DNA of 58,313 bases from Acidobacteriota bacterium (GCA_013140775.1 JABFSA010000063.1:1-58313); one strand, 5' to 3'. Counted from the first letter of the stretch, positions 42,412-52,513 are shown. Program-made: numbers and translations. Notes: a model not told the origin generated them from the sequence alone.

Positions 42412-42509
42412 GGCAACGTGTTACGATCCGGTGCGACTACGCCCTCGCGTTCGATTCCTTCCAGGCGCTTGCGCCCTCCGTTGCGAAAGCCGTAGGCCAT
42501 AGACGACAC

Positions 42510-43649
42510 ATGAACGCCATTCTGGCTCTTGAAGACGGCACCTGGTTCCGCGGAACCGCCGTCGGTGCGCAAGGTGAAGCGCAAGGCGAGGTCGTGTTCA
42601 ACACGAGCATGACCGGATACCAGGAAGTCCTGACCGATCCCTCCTACGCCGGACAGATCGTCACCATGACCGCGCCGCAGATTGGCAACTACGGCGTGAC
42701 GTCAGGCGACGCGGAATCGCAGACGCCGCACGTGGCCGGTTTCGTCATGCGCGAAGCATCCCCGCTTGCCAGCAACTGGCGTGCGGAGGGCACTCTCCAC
42801 GATTACCTCGTTCGCCACAACATCGTTGCCATCGCTGACCTCGATACTCGGGCGCTGACGCGCGTGCTCCGCTCGGCTGGCGTGATGCGCGGCGTGATCG
42901 CCACCGGTCAGGCGGACCCGGATCGCCTGGTCGCAAAGGCGCGCGCCATTCCCCAGATGGAAGGCGCCGACCTGGTGGCTGGAGTGACCTGCCCAAGTGC
43001 CTTTGAGTGGCGCGATCGCGCCGCGGCGTCAGGCGAGGCCGACCATGCTGAGTTTGGTATCGCAGCCGGCCGCCGTGCGGCCAGCCGGCTGCGGGTGGCC
43101 GCCTATGACTTCGGCGTGAAGTGGAACATCCTCCGACGCCTCGACGCGTACGGCTGCGACGTGCACGTCTTCCCGGCGTCCGCGCCCGCGTCGGACCTTC
43201 TGGCCATCAAGCCGCACGGGATCTTTCTCAGCAATGGCCCCGGTGATCCCGCGGCATTGACCTACGCCATCAAGAACGTGAAAGAGCTCGTGGACGCGGA
43301 TGTGCCGATGTTCGGCATCTGCCTCGGCCACCAGATTCTCGGACTGGCTGTGGGCGGCGAGACATTCAAACTGAAGTTCGGGCACCGTGGCTCGAACCAC
43401 CCGGTGAAGGATCTGAGCTCAGGCAAGGTCGAGATCACCTCGCAGAACCACGGGTTCGCGGTCGATCCCGAATCGCTGCCCGCCGATGTCGGCGTGACGC
43501 ACCTCAATCTCTACGACGGCACGGTGGAAGGCTTCCGGCACAACAGCAAGCCGATTTCGTCGGTCCAGTACCATCCGGAAGCGTCGCCGGGTCCGCACGA
43601 CGCGGACTATCTCTTTCAGCAGTTCCTCGCATCCATGGAGAAGAGTTGA
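42510..43649 (+). CDS. carA: Carbamoyl-phosphate synthase small subunit
   Basis: The glutaminase subunit that supplies ammonia to CarB for arginine and pyrimidine synthesis, 379 residues. The N-terminus [15 protein letters not shown] and [25 protein letters not shown] are CarA-specific. The class I amidotransferase triad is Cys271 (GICLGHQ) and the His/Glu of [19 protein letters not shown] 42510 is chosen because conservation begins there; an upstream in-frame ATG at 42396 would add 38 unrelated residues. No Shine-Dalgarno is clear. carB begins 6 nt after the stop. Confidence 0.96.
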   Translation: MNAILALEDGTWFRGTAVGAQGEAQGEVVFNTSMTGYQEVLTDPSYAGQIVTMTAPQIGNYGVTSGDAESQTPHVAGFVMREASPLASNWRAEGTLHDYLVRHNIVAIADLDTRALTRVLRSAGVMRGVIATGQADPDRLVAKARAIPQMEGADLVAGVTCPSAFEWRDRAAASGEADHAEFGIAAGRRAASRLRVAAYDFGVKWNILRRLDAYGCDVHVFPASAPASDLLAIKPHGIFLSNGPGDPAALTYAIKNVKELVDADVPMFGICLGHQILGLAVGGETFKLKFGHRGSNHPVKDLSSGKVEITSQNHGFAVDPESLPADVGVTHLNLYDGTVEGFRHNSKPISSVQYHPEASPGPHDADYLFQQFLASMEKS

Positions 43650-43655
43650 CGCGGC

Positions 43656-46600
43656 ATGCCTAAGCGCACCGATCTGAAGCGTGTGCTCGTCATCGGCTCC
43701 GGTCCAATTGTGATCGGGCAGGCGTGCGAGTTCGACTACTCGGGCACGCAGGCGTGCAAGGCGCTCAGGGCCGAAGGGCTGGAGGTCATCCTCATCAACA
43801 GCAACCCTGCGACCATAATGACCGACCCGGAGATGGCCGACCGCACGTACATCGAGCCGCTCACGGTGGACATGGCCGAGGCCATCATCGCGAAGGAACG
43901 TCCGGACGCGGTGCTACCCACGGTCGGCGGCCAGACGGCGCTCAACCTCGCCATCGCACTGGCAGAGAACGGCGTCCTCGAAAAGTACGGCGTCAAGCTG
44001 ATCGGGGCCTCCGTCGAAGCGATCAAGGTCGCCGAGGATCGGTTGCTCTTCCGCAACGCGATGGGCGAAATCGGTGTCGAGGTGCCCGACAGCGGTGTCG
44101 CCAGGACGCTCGAAGAGGCGCTGGTGCTCGTCGAGGCAACCGGGTTCCCAGCGATCATTCGTCCGTCGTTCACGATGGGCGGCGTGGGCGGCGGCATCGC
44201 CTACAACATCGAGGAATTCCGCGAGCTCGCCGGCCGAGGGTTGTCGCTCAGCCCGGTGCACGAGATTCTGGTCGAAGAATCGGTCATCGGCTGGAAAGAG
44301 TTCGAGCTCGAGGTGATGCGCGACGTCGCGGACAACTTCGTCGTCATCTGCTCGATTGAAAACATCGACCCGATGGGCGTCCACACCGGCGACAGCATCA
44401 CCGTGGCGCCGGCGCTGACGCTCTCCGACAAGGAATACCAGCGGATGCGCGACATGGCGCGCCGCATCATCAGGCGCATCGGCGTTGAAACGGGCGGGTC
44501 GAACATCCAGTTCGCCGTGAACCCGGCCGACGGACGCATCGTCGCCATCGAGATGAACCCGCGAGTGTCGCGGTCTTCGGCACTTGCGTCGAAGGCCACG
44601 GGCTTTCCGATCGCCAAGATCGCCGCGAAGCTGGCCCTCGGCTATCACCTCGACGAAATTCCCAACGACATCACGCGCCTGACTCCGGCGTCGTTCGAAC
44701 CCACCATCGACTACATCGTCGTCAAATTCCCGCGGTGGAACTTCGAGAAGTTCCCCCAGGCAGACCGGACGTTGACGACGCAGATGAAGTCCGTGGGCGA
44801 GGCGATGGCGATCGGACGGACGTTCAAGGAAGCGTTCCTGAAAGCCGTGCGGTCGCTGGAGCTGGGAAAGCAGGGAAGTCTCTTCCCGTCTGGTCCGAGC
44901 GATACCGGCGACGAGGAAGAAGACGAAAGCGCGCTGCGGAAGCGTCTCGTCGTGCCGAACGATCGCCGAATGTGGGCATTGTTCCGTGCGCTCCGCCGCG
45001 GATGGACCGTCGAAACGCTTCACGACCTCACGAAGATCGATCCCTGGTTTCTGCAGCAGTTCGTGGAGATCGAAGCGCTGCGCCGGATGGCCACGCTGGG
45101 CGAATTCCGTGACATGTCCACAGACCTTCTGCGCACGTTGAAGCGGGCGGGCTTTGGCGACGCGGATATCGCCGCGGTGCATGGCGTGGGCGAGGACCTC
45201 GTGAGGCAGCGTCGCATCGACGAGGGTCTGATACCGGCGTACAAGCGCATCGATACGTGCGCGGCGGAGTTCGAGTCGTTTACGCCGTATATGTACGGCA
45301 CCTACGAGCAGGCCTGCGAGTCCGATCCGACATCTCGCCGCAAGGTCATCATCCTTGGCAGCGGTCCCAATCGGATTGGGCAGGGCATCGAGTTCGACTA
45401 CTGCTGCTGTCACGCCGTGTTCGGCTTCCGTGAGGAAGGCTTCGAAACGGTGATGGTCAACTGCAACCCCGAGACCGTATCAACCGACTACGACACCGCC
45501 GATCGTCTCTATTTCGAACCACTGACGCTCGAAGACGTCATGGCGATCATCGAGCGCGAACGGGCGTCTGGTGGCAGCGTCGCGTGCGTTGTGCAGTTCG
45601 GTGGACAGACGCCCTTGAAGCTCGCGTTGGGATTGCAGGAAGCGGGTGTCGAGATTCTCGGCACCTCACCCGATTCAATCGACCTGGCTGAAGACCGGCG
45701 CCGGTTTTCACAACTGCTCTGGGATCTCGGTGTGCCGCAGCCCGCGAGCGGGACCGCCGTCTCCGCGAAGGAAGCACTCGAGGTTGCGGAGCGCGTCGGA
45801 TACCCGGTCGTTGTCCGGCCCTCGTATGTGCTCGGTGGCCGAGGCATGGCTATCGTGTTCGATGGCGGTGCACTCGAGCGATACATGACCGGCGCCGTGG
45901 ACGTGTCGCATGACCGGCCGGTGCTGATCGATCGATTCCTCGAGGACGCGTTCGAGTTCGATGTGGACGCCGTGGCCGACAGCACGGGAGCCGTCGTCAT
46001 CGGCGGCATCATGGAGCACATCGAAGAAGCCGGTATTCACTCTGGCGACAGCTCGTGCGTCGTGCCGCCGTTCATGGTGGCTGAGCGGCACCTCGCCACG
46101 ATCCGTGAGTACACGCGGCGCATTGCCCGCGCGCTGAAGGTGGTCGGACTGATGAACATCCAGTACGCCATCAAAGACGACATCGTCTACGTGCTCGAGG
46201 TGAACCCGCGGTCGTCGCGCACGGTGCCGTACATTTCGAAGGCCACCGGTGTGCCTCTCGCAAAGGTCGCAGCTCGTGTGTCATCAGGCAAGACGCTCGC
46301 GGACCTCGGCCTGTTGAGTGATCTCGAGGCGCAGGGTGTCTTCGTGAAGAGCCCGGTGTTCCCGTTTGTCAGGTTTCCGGGAGTGGACACGATCCTCGGC
46401 CCCGAGATGAAGTCCACGGGCGAGGTCATGGGTGGCGCCGACAGCTTCGGCGCCGCTTTCAGCAAGGCGATGATGGGCGCCGGGCAGAGGCTTCCAGAGC
46501 AGGGCTGCGTGTTCATCAGCGTCAACAACAGCGACAAGCCGACCGTGCTGCCGATTGCGCGGGACCTGGCCGCGCTCGGGTTTGCGCTGACCGCGTCACG

Positions 46601-46913
46601 CGGCACGGCGGCCTTCCTCCGCGCCCACGGCATCGACGCCGAAGTGATTTACAAGGTGAACGAGGGCCGGCCGAATATTGCGGATCAGATCGTCAACCGC
46701 AAGATCGATCTGGTCATCAACACACCGCTCGGCCGCGACTCGTTCTTCGACGATCGTGCTGTGCGCCGGGCCGCGACCATGGCCCAGGTGCCGTGTATCA
46801 CGACACTGACCGGTGCGTCGGCAGCGGTGAGTGCGATCAAGTCGCTGCGCCAGAAGGCCCTGACGGTCCGCTCGCTCCAGGATTACTACGCGGGCGTCGA
46901 AACAGAGGCATAG
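43656..46913 (+). CDS. carB: Carbamoyl-phosphate synthase large subunit
   Basis: The synthetase subunit, 1085 residues, with two homologous ATP-grasp halves. The first starts [23 protein letters not shown] and the second [24 protein letters not shown] (about residue 560). ATP-site segments [14 protein letters not shown] and [14 protein letters not shown], and the C-terminal allosteric MGS-like domain ([21 protein letters not shown]...[12 protein letters not shown]) are all present. The full length is normal. A short insert ([21 protein letters not shown], around 405-425) is acidic and probably surface-exposed. It forms an operon with carA. Confidence 0.97.
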   Translation: MPKRTDLKRVLVIGSGPIVIGQACEFDYSGTQACKALRAEGLEVILINSNPATIMTDPEMADRTYIEPLTVDMAEAIIAKERPDAVLPTVGGQTALNLAIALAENGVLEKYGVKLIGASVEAIKVAEDRLLFRNAMGEIGVEVPDSGVARTLEEALVLVEATGFPAIIRPSFTMGGVGGGIAYNIEEFRELAGRGLSLSPVHEILVEESVIGWKEFELEVMRDVADNFVVICSIENIDPMGVHTGDSITVAPALTLSDKEYQRMRDMARRIIRRIGVETGGSNIQFAVNPADGRIVAIEMNPRVSRSSALASKATGFPIAKIAAKLALGYHLDEIPNDITRLTPASFEPTIDYIVVKFPRWNFEKFPQADRTLTTQMKSVGEAMAIGRTFKEAFLKAVRSLELGKQGSLFPSGPSDTGDEEEDESALRKRLVVPNDRRMWALFRALRRGWTVETLHDLTKIDPWFLQQFVEIEALRRMATLGEFRDMSTDLLRTLKRAGFGDADIAAVHGVGEDLVRQRRIDEGLIPAYKRIDTCAAEFESFTPYMYGTYEQACESDPTSRRKVIILGSGPNRIGQGIEFDYCCCHAVFGFREEGFETVMVNCNPETVSTDYDTADRLYFEPLTLEDVMAIIERERASGGSVACVVQFGGQTPLKLALGLQEAGVEILGTSPDSIDLAEDRRRFSQLLWDLGVPQPASGTAVSAKEALEVAERVGYPVVVRPSYVLGGRGMAIVFDGGALERYMTGAVDVSHDRPVLIDRFLEDAFEFDVDAVADSTGAVVIGGIMEHIEEAGIHSGDSSCVVPPFMVAERHLATIREYTRRIARALKVVGLMNIQYAIKDDIVYVLEVNPRSSRTVPYISKATGVPLAKVAARVSSGKTLADLGLLSDLEAQGVFVKSPVFPFVRFPGVDTILGPEMKSTGEVMGGADSFGAAFSKAMMGAGQRLPEQGCVFISVNNSDKPTVLPIARDLAALGFALTASRGTAAFLRAHGIDAEVIYKVNEGRPNIADQIVNRKIDLVINTPLGRDSFFDDRAVRRAATMAQVPCITTLTGASAAVSAIKSLRQKALTVRSLQDYYAGVETEA

Positions 46914-47032
46914 GGCTGCAAAATTTCCCATCTCGTCGGTCTGACTCCGTTTCAATTTCTGCCTCTCCATTTCCCCGCGCATAGCGCGAGCGCTGTTTCT
47001 TTCGCGCGCTGGCTTTTGCACGTGCGCGTGGG

Positions 47033-49468
47033 ATGGCGTCCGTCGGACTTCTCCCGGGTGTTGTGTTTCTCGTCGGCGCGGTCTGCGGACTGCATCTGCC
47101 GGCAGTCGCTGCGCTGACGTGGCTCTGCGGAGCCTTCGTTGTCAGCGGATGGATTGCGTGGTGGGCGGAGAAAGACCGAATCGTCACGCTGGCCATGGCC
47201 GGCGGGTTCTTCTGCGCGGGGATCTGTCTCGCAGCAGACGCGCGTCACCAGGCACTCCACACCCCTCTCCGTGCACTGCTCGACCGCGAGATTGGTGGCT
47301 TCTCGATCGAGAGTCTCGGCCCAGCAGCCAGACACGAGCCCATGCTGGTGCGAGCGCGCCTCATCGAGGACGCGTCGCTGGCGGGGAGCCTGGCCACGCT
47401 TTCGGCTCACGTGCTTGCCGTGCAGGTTCGCGGCACGTGGTTGGACACACACGACGCGGTCGGTCTGAGCATTGGTGGAGGCCACGCCTCTGATCACCTG
47501 GACGAGTGGCTGGCTGGGCGAATCATCGAGGCGCCGGTCACCTTTCGTCGTCCGTCGCGATACCTCAACGACGGCGTTCCCGACTTCGAACGCGACCTGG
47601 CCATGGGCGGGACGACGCTCTTTGCGTCTGCGAAGAGTGCGCTGCTCGTTCGCGTTGTGGAGCAGGGGAGTCGCCTCGAGGAAGCCGCTGCTCGCGTGCG
47701 CCAGCACGTACGCCGGGCCGTGAACCGATGGGTCGGCCGTCACGAGAACGTCGCCGCCGCGATCGTGACCGCCGTGCTCATTGGCGATCGGTCGGGGCTT
47801 CCGGACGACATTCGTCTGCGACTTCAGGCCGCCGGCACGTATCACGTCATCGCGATCTCTGGCGGCAACATCGCGATCCTTGCCGCGCTGATTCTCGGCA
47901 CGCTCTATGTGTTCGGACTCAGTGGGCGATTCGCCGCCTTCGTGACGATGGCGTTGCTCGTGGCATATGCAGAGGTCGTGACCTCCGGCCCCTCTGTGTG
48001 GCGCGCGACCCTCATGGCCGTGGCGTATCTCGGCGCGCGCGTGATGGACCATCGAAGTCCGCCGTGGCACGCACTGGCCATCGCCAGTCTTCTCATCGTG
48101 GCCATCAGTCCGCTCTCGGTGCGCGACGTCGGCTTCGTGCTGACCTTTGGCGCCACTGCGGCACTTCTCGAGGGAGCACGGCGACTTGGAGGCTGGACGA
48201 TTCGACACCGCGGCCTCGGATGGCTTGTGGCGTCGCTTGCCGCATCTGTCGCAGCAGAGGTCGCGCTCTTTCCAGTCAGCGCGTGGATGTTCTCCCGCGT
48301 GACGAGCGCAGGGCTGGTCCTGAATCTTGTGGCTGTTCCGTTGATGGGACTCGTGCAGGTCGCCGGACTCGTCGTGGTGTGCCTTGACTCTGTTGACATG
48401 GTCGCGGCTCCAGCCGGATGGGTCGCGTATTCGGCTGCGCAGGGTCTCATCGATACAGCGCGGCTGGTCGAGCTCTGGCCATGGTTGTCGGCACGCGTGC
48501 CACCGCCGTCTCTCTGGTTGATGGCCATCTACTACGCAGGCGCCAGCGTGGCGTTGATGACCCGGGGCGTCACTCGCGGTTGTGGACTCCTCGCCGTCGT
48601 CGTCTCAGTTGTGGCGATCACCGCGGGCCGGCCGGTCGCCCTTTCGTCTGAGCAAGGTGAGGCGTCGCTTCTGCGCCTGACAGCGTTCGACGTCGGCCAG
48701 GGTGACGCCACGCTCCTGCAGTTTCCCGATCGCTCGACCATGCTCGTCGATACCGGGGGTGCGCCATTTGGCGGTGGAGGCTTTGACATCGGGAGCCGGG
48801 TGCTCTCACCAGCGCTCTGGGACCAGGGGCACCGGAGGCTGGATCGTCTCGTCCTCACGCATGGCGATCCCGATCACATCGGCGGCGCGCGGAGCGTCAT
48901 CGAGGATTTCTCGCCAGACGTGCTGTGGCAGGGCATCCCTGTTGCCGGTCATGCGCCGCTCGAAAGTGTGCTGGCGCGGGCACGCGGCCTCGGCGTGCCC
49001 GTGATTCAGCGGTGGAGTGGCGGCCAGGTGCGCATCGGGAACGCGTTCGTGCGGGTGCTGCATCCGCCCCCTCCTGATTGGGAACGGCGTCGCGTCCGCA
49101 ATGACGACTCGCTCGTGCTGGAGGTGACCCTCGGCGACGTCGCGATCCTGCTGCTCGGAGACGTCGGCGCCGTCGTCGAGCGCTCGCTGGTCAGTCAGCT
49201 CACGCCCGCACGGCACCGCATCCTCAAGGTCGGTCACCACGGAAGCCGCACGTCCACTTCACGCGAACTGCTCGACGGCTGGCGTCCCGATATCGCTCTC
49301 ATCAGCTGCGGCCGCGGCAACTCGTTCGGCCATCCCGCGCCCGAAGTACTCGAACGACTCGCGTCGATCGGCGCCACCGTCTATCGCACCGATCTGCACG
49401 GACAGATCAGCCTCGAGACCGATGGCGCAAGGGTGCAGGTGGAGACGTACGTAGGGGAAGGGCGGTAA
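47033..49468 (+). CDS. comEC: ComEC/Rec2 family DNA-uptake channel protein
   Basis: The inner-membrane channel for transforming DNA, 811 residues. The layout is an N-terminal DUF4131 region with two or three helices and an OB-like domain, a central competence domain with about 8 helices (GLPDDIRLRLQAAGTYHVIAISGGNIAILAALI is the family signature), and a C-terminal metallo-beta-lactamase domain. That domain has FDVGQGDATLLQFPD, LTHGDPDHIGGARSVI and ILKVGHHGSRTSTSRELL (metal ligands). ATG 47033 follows a 119 nt gap after carB; no Shine-Dalgarno is clear. With pilT it suggests natural transformation. Confidence 0.93.
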   Translation: MASVGLLPGVVFLVGAVCGLHLPAVAALTWLCGAFVVSGWIAWWAEKDRIVTLAMAGGFFCAGICLAADARHQALHTPLRALLDREIGGFSIESLGPAARHEPMLVRARLIEDASLAGSLATLSAHVLAVQVRGTWLDTHDAVGLSIGGGHASDHLDEWLAGRIIEAPVTFRRPSRYLNDGVPDFERDLAMGGTTLFASAKSALLVRVVEQGSRLEEAAARVRQHVRRAVNRWVGRHENVAAAIVTAVLIGDRSGLPDDIRLRLQAAGTYHVIAISGGNIAILAALILGTLYVFGLSGRFAAFVTMALLVAYAEVVTSGPSVWRATLMAVAYLGARVMDHRSPPWHALAIASLLIVAISPLSVRDVGFVLTFGATAALLEGARRLGGWTIRHRGLGWLVASLAASVAAEVALFPVSAWMFSRVTSAGLVLNLVAVPLMGLVQVAGLVVVCLDSVDMVAAPAGWVAYSAAQGLIDTARLVELWPWLSARVPPPSLWLMAIYYAGASVALMTRGVTRGCGLLAVVVSVVAITAGRPVALSSEQGEASLLRLTAFDVGQGDATLLQFPDRSTMLVDTGGAPFGGGGFDIGSRVLSPALWDQGHRRLDRLVLTHGDPDHIGGARSVIEDFSPDVLWQGIPVAGHAPLESVLARARGLGVPVIQRWSGGQVRIGNAFVRVLHPPPPDWERRRVRNDDSLVLEVTLGDVAILLLGDVGAVVERSLVSQLTPARHRILKVGHHGSRTSTSRELLDGWRPDIALISCGRGNSFGHPAPEVLERLASIGATVYRTDLHGQISLETDGARVQVETYVGEGR

Positions 49469-49492
49469 CGACGTAAGGGCAGGAACATACGA

Positions 49493-49565
49493 AACCACGA
49501 AGAAACGACGATCCACGAAGGTATTTGATTTGGATTGCCTTCGTGTTCTTCGCGTCTTCGTGGTT
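49493..49565. repeat. Dispersed palindromic repeat D, copy 2
   Basis: A 73 bp imperfect palindrome with AACCACGAAG at the left and CTTCGTGGTT at the right end, the same layout as the copy at 8383. It ends 16 nt before the start codon of the GxxExxY gene. Confidence 0.85.
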
Positions 49566-49581
49566 GTTGTTGAGGAGAACG

Positions 49582-50025
49582 ATGAGCCACGAAGAGTACG
49601 AAGGCAGCGACGTCAGATCCGGTGGCTACCGGATGCGGCTACCGTCACCCTTGAGCGAGGATGCCGAGCGTGCGATGTCGGAGACGATTGCCTGTGCCAT
49701 CCGGGTGCATCGCGAGCTTGGGCCAGGGTTTCTGGAGTTGATCTACAGGAAGGCCATGTATCTGGAGCTTGAGGCCGCGGGGATGTCGTACGAGTCCGAG
49801 CGGGTCGTGCAGGTCAGTTACCGCGGCGCCCTGCTCGGCGGACAACGGGTGAATTTGATCGTCGAGAGCGCGATTGTTGTCGAGTTGAAAGCAGTTGCGC
49901 GCTTCGACGAGGTTCACCTCGCGCAGGTGATGTCGTATCTGCGAACCACCGGCCTGCGGGGAGGATTGCTGATCAATTTCAACGTGCCCGTCCTCCGTCG
50001 AGGACTCAAAAGGATCGTGCGGTGA
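49582..50025 (+). CDS. GxxExxY family protein (PD-(D/E)XK nuclease-like)
   Basis: A 147-residue protein of the GxxExxY family (PDDEXK-like fold). The name-giving motif is Gly49-F-L-Glu52-L-I-Tyr55 in ELGPGFLELIYRKAMYLEL. The nuclease-like core is RVNLIVES then VVELKAV (Glu101, Lys103), with Gln115 in HLAQVMSYL and GLLINFN at the C-terminus. The usual Asp of the first core strand is Asn91 here, which may impair metal binding. GAGGAG at 49572-49577 supports ATG 49582. Codons 2-8 (SHEEYEG) are D-repeat units. The family role is unproven; here it is bound up with the repeat, which suggests a REP-like partnership. Confidence 0.85.
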   Translation: MSHEEYEGSDVRSGGYRMRLPSPLSEDAERAMSETIACAIRVHRELGPGFLELIYRKAMYLELEAAGMSYESERVVQVSYRGALLGGQRVNLIVESAIVVELKAVARFDEVHLAQVMSYLRTTGLRGGLLINFNVPVLRRGLKRIVR

Positions 50026-50054
50026 AAACAGCGAGGAACACGTGGTGCTGGGTT

Positions 50055-50129
50055 AACCACGAAGGGACGAAGATCCACGAAGCTCTTTAACTTTTGGTTT
50101 CCTTCGTACTCTTCGTGTTCTTCGTGGTT
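50055..50129. repeat. Dispersed palindromic repeat D, copy 3
   Basis: A 75 bp imperfect palindrome bounded by AACCACGAAG and CTTCGTGGTT, 29 nt after the GxxExxY stop. Its right arm has three TTCGT units at 9 bp spacing, the same as copy 4. Confidence 0.85.
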
Positions 50130-50156
50130 AGAGACTGGCGTGGCCATCCCGGGGTG

Positions 50157-50183
50157 ATAGAATTCCGCTCCCCGCTGCGGGGA
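50157..50183 (+). promoter_or_regulatory. -10 and leader hairpin for the alpha/beta hydrolase gene
   Basis: TAGAAT (50157-50162) is followed by a short hairpin, CCCCGCTGCGGGG, in the leader, and then AAGGAG 8 nt before the ATG at 50202. No strong -35 is seen because the D palindrome lies just upstream. Confidence 0.4.
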
Positions 50184-50201
50184 ACTTGAAGGAGAACCAC
50201 G

Positions 50202-51470
50202 ATGTCACTGCCACTGAGCCGTCGATCGATGATGACCTGGGGTCTCGCATCCGCCGGGGTCCCTGTCCTGTCCAGGTTGTTCGGCGCGTCGGCGCTCGCG
50301 CAGGATTTCGGTCCCAGCTCGGGGCTTCTCGGCGTCGTCGGTGGCCGCGACGAGAAAGCGCTCTTTCCCGGCCCGAACATGCCCGGCGGCGCACAGACAG
50401 AGATCCGGATGGTGCAGTCGATCTACACCTCCGATCCCGACGAGCTCGAAGTGGCGTTTCGGATGAAGCCCTACGACAACGACTCCTGGATCACCGAGTG
50501 GTCGAAGGTGGCGAAGCACAACGAAGAGGTTGCGGATCGTTTCGCGCAGGCCGGCCTCAAGGTGTCGGCCGCGGAGTACTACCGCCGTGCCCAGGATTTC
50601 TACTCCAACGCGACGTTGTACGCAGCTGAGAGCGAGCCTCGACAGCTGCCGCTCTACCGCAAGATGGTCGAGATGTTCGACAAGACATGGGAGCTGCAGC
50701 GGCCGAACTTCGAACGCGTGCAGGTGACTTTCGAAGGCAAGACCCTGCGCGGATTCTTCCGCAAGCCCGGCGGCGCAGCGGGCACGCGCTTCCCCGTGGT
50801 GATCGGCTTTCAAGGCGCCGATTCGATGGCGCACAACACGATTCTCGGCGGCGCCGGCGGGTTCGTTGCGCGTGGCATGGCGTACCTCGTACTCGATCTG
50901 CCAGGCCAGGGTTGGGCGATGCGGGTTGATGGGCTGGCGCTACCCCCTGACACCGAGCGCGTCGTAAAAGTGCTCATCGACTACCTGGAGACCCGACCCG
51001 ACGTCGATGCCAACCGCATCGGCATCCAGGGCATCAGCATGGGCGGCTGGAGCGCTCCGCGCGCAGCCAGCGGTGAACCGCGCATCAAGGCCGTCGTCGT
51101 GGCGAGCGGTTCACTTAACATCGGTCAGGATCTTTTCCACTACTACCCGCCGATCCAGGAGCGTGTGCGGTGGATCATCGGCGCGAAAGACCTTCAGGAC
51201 GCGGCGCGCAAGCTTCGCGACTACACCACCGAAGGCGCCGCACAGAAGATCCGATGCCCGATGGTCGTCGGCTACGGATCCGACGATCGCATCATGGACC
51301 CGCAAGGTGCGAACCGTTTGTACCAGGCTGCTGTGAACTCGAAGCGCCAGATGATGGCCGGTCTCGGCCACCCGCATCACGCGGCCAAGGCCGGTGGTCC
51401 GAGGCCCGAACGCCCGGACACGCTGCAGGACTGGATGATGCGAGAGCTTCGCGCCGACGCGCAGTCGTAG
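50202..51470 (+). CDS. Tat-exported alpha/beta hydrolase (FrsA/DUF1100-like)
   Basis: A 422-residue exported serine hydrolase. The twin-arginine signal is near the N-terminus (SRRSMMTWGLASAGVPVLS), with cleavage probably after ALAQ (residue 34). A helical N-terminal cap (about 85-165) precedes the hydrolase domain with VVIGFQGADS, LDLPGQGWAM and the nucleophile elbow GISMGGWS (Ser279). The Asp is probably in GYGSDDRIMDP and the His in GLGHPHHAAK. The cap plus fold resembles FrsA and C-C bond or ester hydrolases; the substrate is unknown. It is flanked by D palindromes on both sides (50055 and 51500). Confidence 0.85.
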   Translation: MSLPLSRRSMMTWGLASAGVPVLSRLFGASALAQDFGPSSGLLGVVGGRDEKALFPGPNMPGGAQTEIRMVQSIYTSDPDELEVAFRMKPYDNDSWITEWSKVAKHNEEVADRFAQAGLKVSAAEYYRRAQDFYSNATLYAAESEPRQLPLYRKMVEMFDKTWELQRPNFERVQVTFEGKTLRGFFRKPGGAAGTRFPVVIGFQGADSMAHNTILGGAGGFVARGMAYLVLDLPGQGWAMRVDGLALPPDTERVVKVLIDYLETRPDVDANRIGIQGISMGGWSAPRAASGEPRIKAVVVASGSLNIGQDLFHYYPPIQERVRWIIGAKDLQDAARKLRDYTTEGAAQKIRCPMVVGYGSDDRIMDPQGANRLYQAAVNSKRQMMAGLGHPHHAAKAGGPRPERPDTLQDWMMRELRADAQS

Positions 51471-51499
51471 GAGGTGCCGCAACGATCGTCGTGCGCGGG

Positions 51500-51575
51500 A
51501 ACCACGAAGAAACGAAGATCCACGAAGTTGACCTAGGGTTTTTATGCCTTCGTACTCTTCGTGTCCTTCGTGGTT
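51500..51575. repeat. Dispersed palindromic repeat D, copy 4
   Basis: A 76 bp imperfect palindrome bounded by AACCACGAAG and CTTCGTGGTT, followed by a partial extra unit up to 51594 (TTCGTGTCCTTGTGGTT). It lies between the convergent hydrolase and mazG stops and runs into the mazG stop region. Confidence 0.85.
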
Positions 51576-51592
51576 AGTTCGTGTCCTTGTGG

Positions 51593-52471
51593 TTAGAAGG
51601 TGTCGTGTCCTTGGTTTCTCTTCACGCGCTGCCACTCGGCCTCCATCTCATCGAGCGTGGCCTGTTGGAGCGATGCGCCCCGTGAGATGAACGCGTGCTC
51701 AACCGCATCGAATCGACGGGTGAACTTCTCGTTGGCCCGGCGCAGCGCGGATTCGGGTTCGATGCCGAGCTTCCGTGAGAGATTGGCGAGCGCGAAGAGC
51801 AGGTCGCCCATTTCCTCCTCGGCGCGGGACAGGTGTCCTGTCTCCCCGGCCTCGACCTCGCGGCGCAGTTCCGCGACCTCCTCCTCGATCTTGTCGAGCA
51901 CGTCACCGGCCTGGGCCCAGTCGAACCCGACGGCGGCCGCGCGTGCGCCGATCTCGTACGCACGGAGCAGTGAGGGCAGTGTGATCGGGACACCGCTCAG
52001 CGTCGTCTTTGGCTTGGCCGCTGGACGACCGGCGGCCTGCCGCTCGCGGGCTTTGATGGCCTCCCAGCGCTCGAGCACCTCACCGGTGGTGAGGGAGGGG
52101 TCGTCCTTCGCGCGTGCGAAGACGTGGGGATGCCGGCGGACGAGCTTGTCGCACACAGCCTGGAGTGCATCGGCTATGGAGAACTGCCCGGCCTCCTCGC
52201 TGAGCTGCGCGATGAAGACCGCCTCAAAGAGGAAGTCACCCAATTCTTCGCGGAGGCTGTCTGCATTACCTCCGTCGATCGCTTCGAGCACCTCGTAGGT
52301 TTCCTCGAGCACGAACGGGCGGAGAGAGCCGAGCGTCTGCTCCCGGTCCCACGGGCAACCGCCTGGCGCGCGCAGCGTACGCATGATCTCGACGAGGCGC
52401 GTGAACTGCGCGGCAGCAGTCGAATTCCGTTCGTCGTTCTTCGTGCCATCGGTGATGGTCGTGTCGGTCAT
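51593..52471 (-). CDS. mazG: Nucleoside triphosphate pyrophosphohydrolase MazG
   Basis: A house-cleaning NTP pyrophosphatase with two tandem MazG domains, 292 residues. The first domain has GGCPWDREQTLGSLRPFVLEETYEVLEAID and LREELGDFLFEAVFIAQL (the EExxE-12-ExxD metal pattern). The second has DVLDKIEEEVAELRREVEAGE and AEEEMGDLLFALANLSRKLG. The last residues (GHDTF) end in repeat D copy 4. An extended -10 (TGGTAGCAT) lies 16 nt upstream of the ATG. Confidence 0.95.
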   Translation of the reverse strand: MTDTTITDGTKNDERNSTAAAQFTRLVEIMRTLRAPGGCPWDREQTLGSLRPFVLEETYEVLEAIDGGNADSLREELGDFLFEAVFIAQLSEEAGQFSIADALQAVCDKLVRRHPHVFARAKDDPSLTTGEVLERWEAIKARERQAAGRPAAKPKTTLSGVPITLPSLLRAYEIGARAAAVGFDWAQAGDVLDKIEEEVAELRREVEAGETGHLSRAEEEMGDLLFALANLSRKLGIEPESALRRANEKFTRRFDAVEHAFISRGASLQQATLDEMEAEWQRVKRNQGHDTF

Positions 52472-52513
52472 GATGTCTCTGGCGCGTATGCTACCATCCG
52501 AGAATCCTCTAGC

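Larger units (their letters stand above)
49493..50129. mobile_element. GxxExxY unit bounded by two D palindromes
   Basis: Copies 2 and 3 of repeat D (49493-49565 and 50055-50129) bracket a single small gene with about 30 bp of extra sequence at its 3' side, a 637 bp unit. The gene's first codons are themselves repeat units. No transposase is inside. The unit is a candidate non-autonomous or repeat-associated element; mobility is inferred from structure and from solo copies elsewhere in the window. Confidence 0.5.

Noticed and set aside
42396..42509. N-terminal extension of carA
   Set aside because: It overlaps the divergent bshC promoter and start, and CarA similarity begins at 42510.
46914..47032. 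Structured RNA or repeat between carB and comEC
   Set aside because: It contains short GC palindromes around GCGCGAGCGC but no clear periodic array, terminator U-tract or copy elsewhere in the window.
49525..49581. Upstream TTG start of the GxxExxY gene with a hydrophobic leader
   Set aside because: The extra 19 residues are translated repeat D sequence, and a strong GAGGAG sits before ATG 49582.
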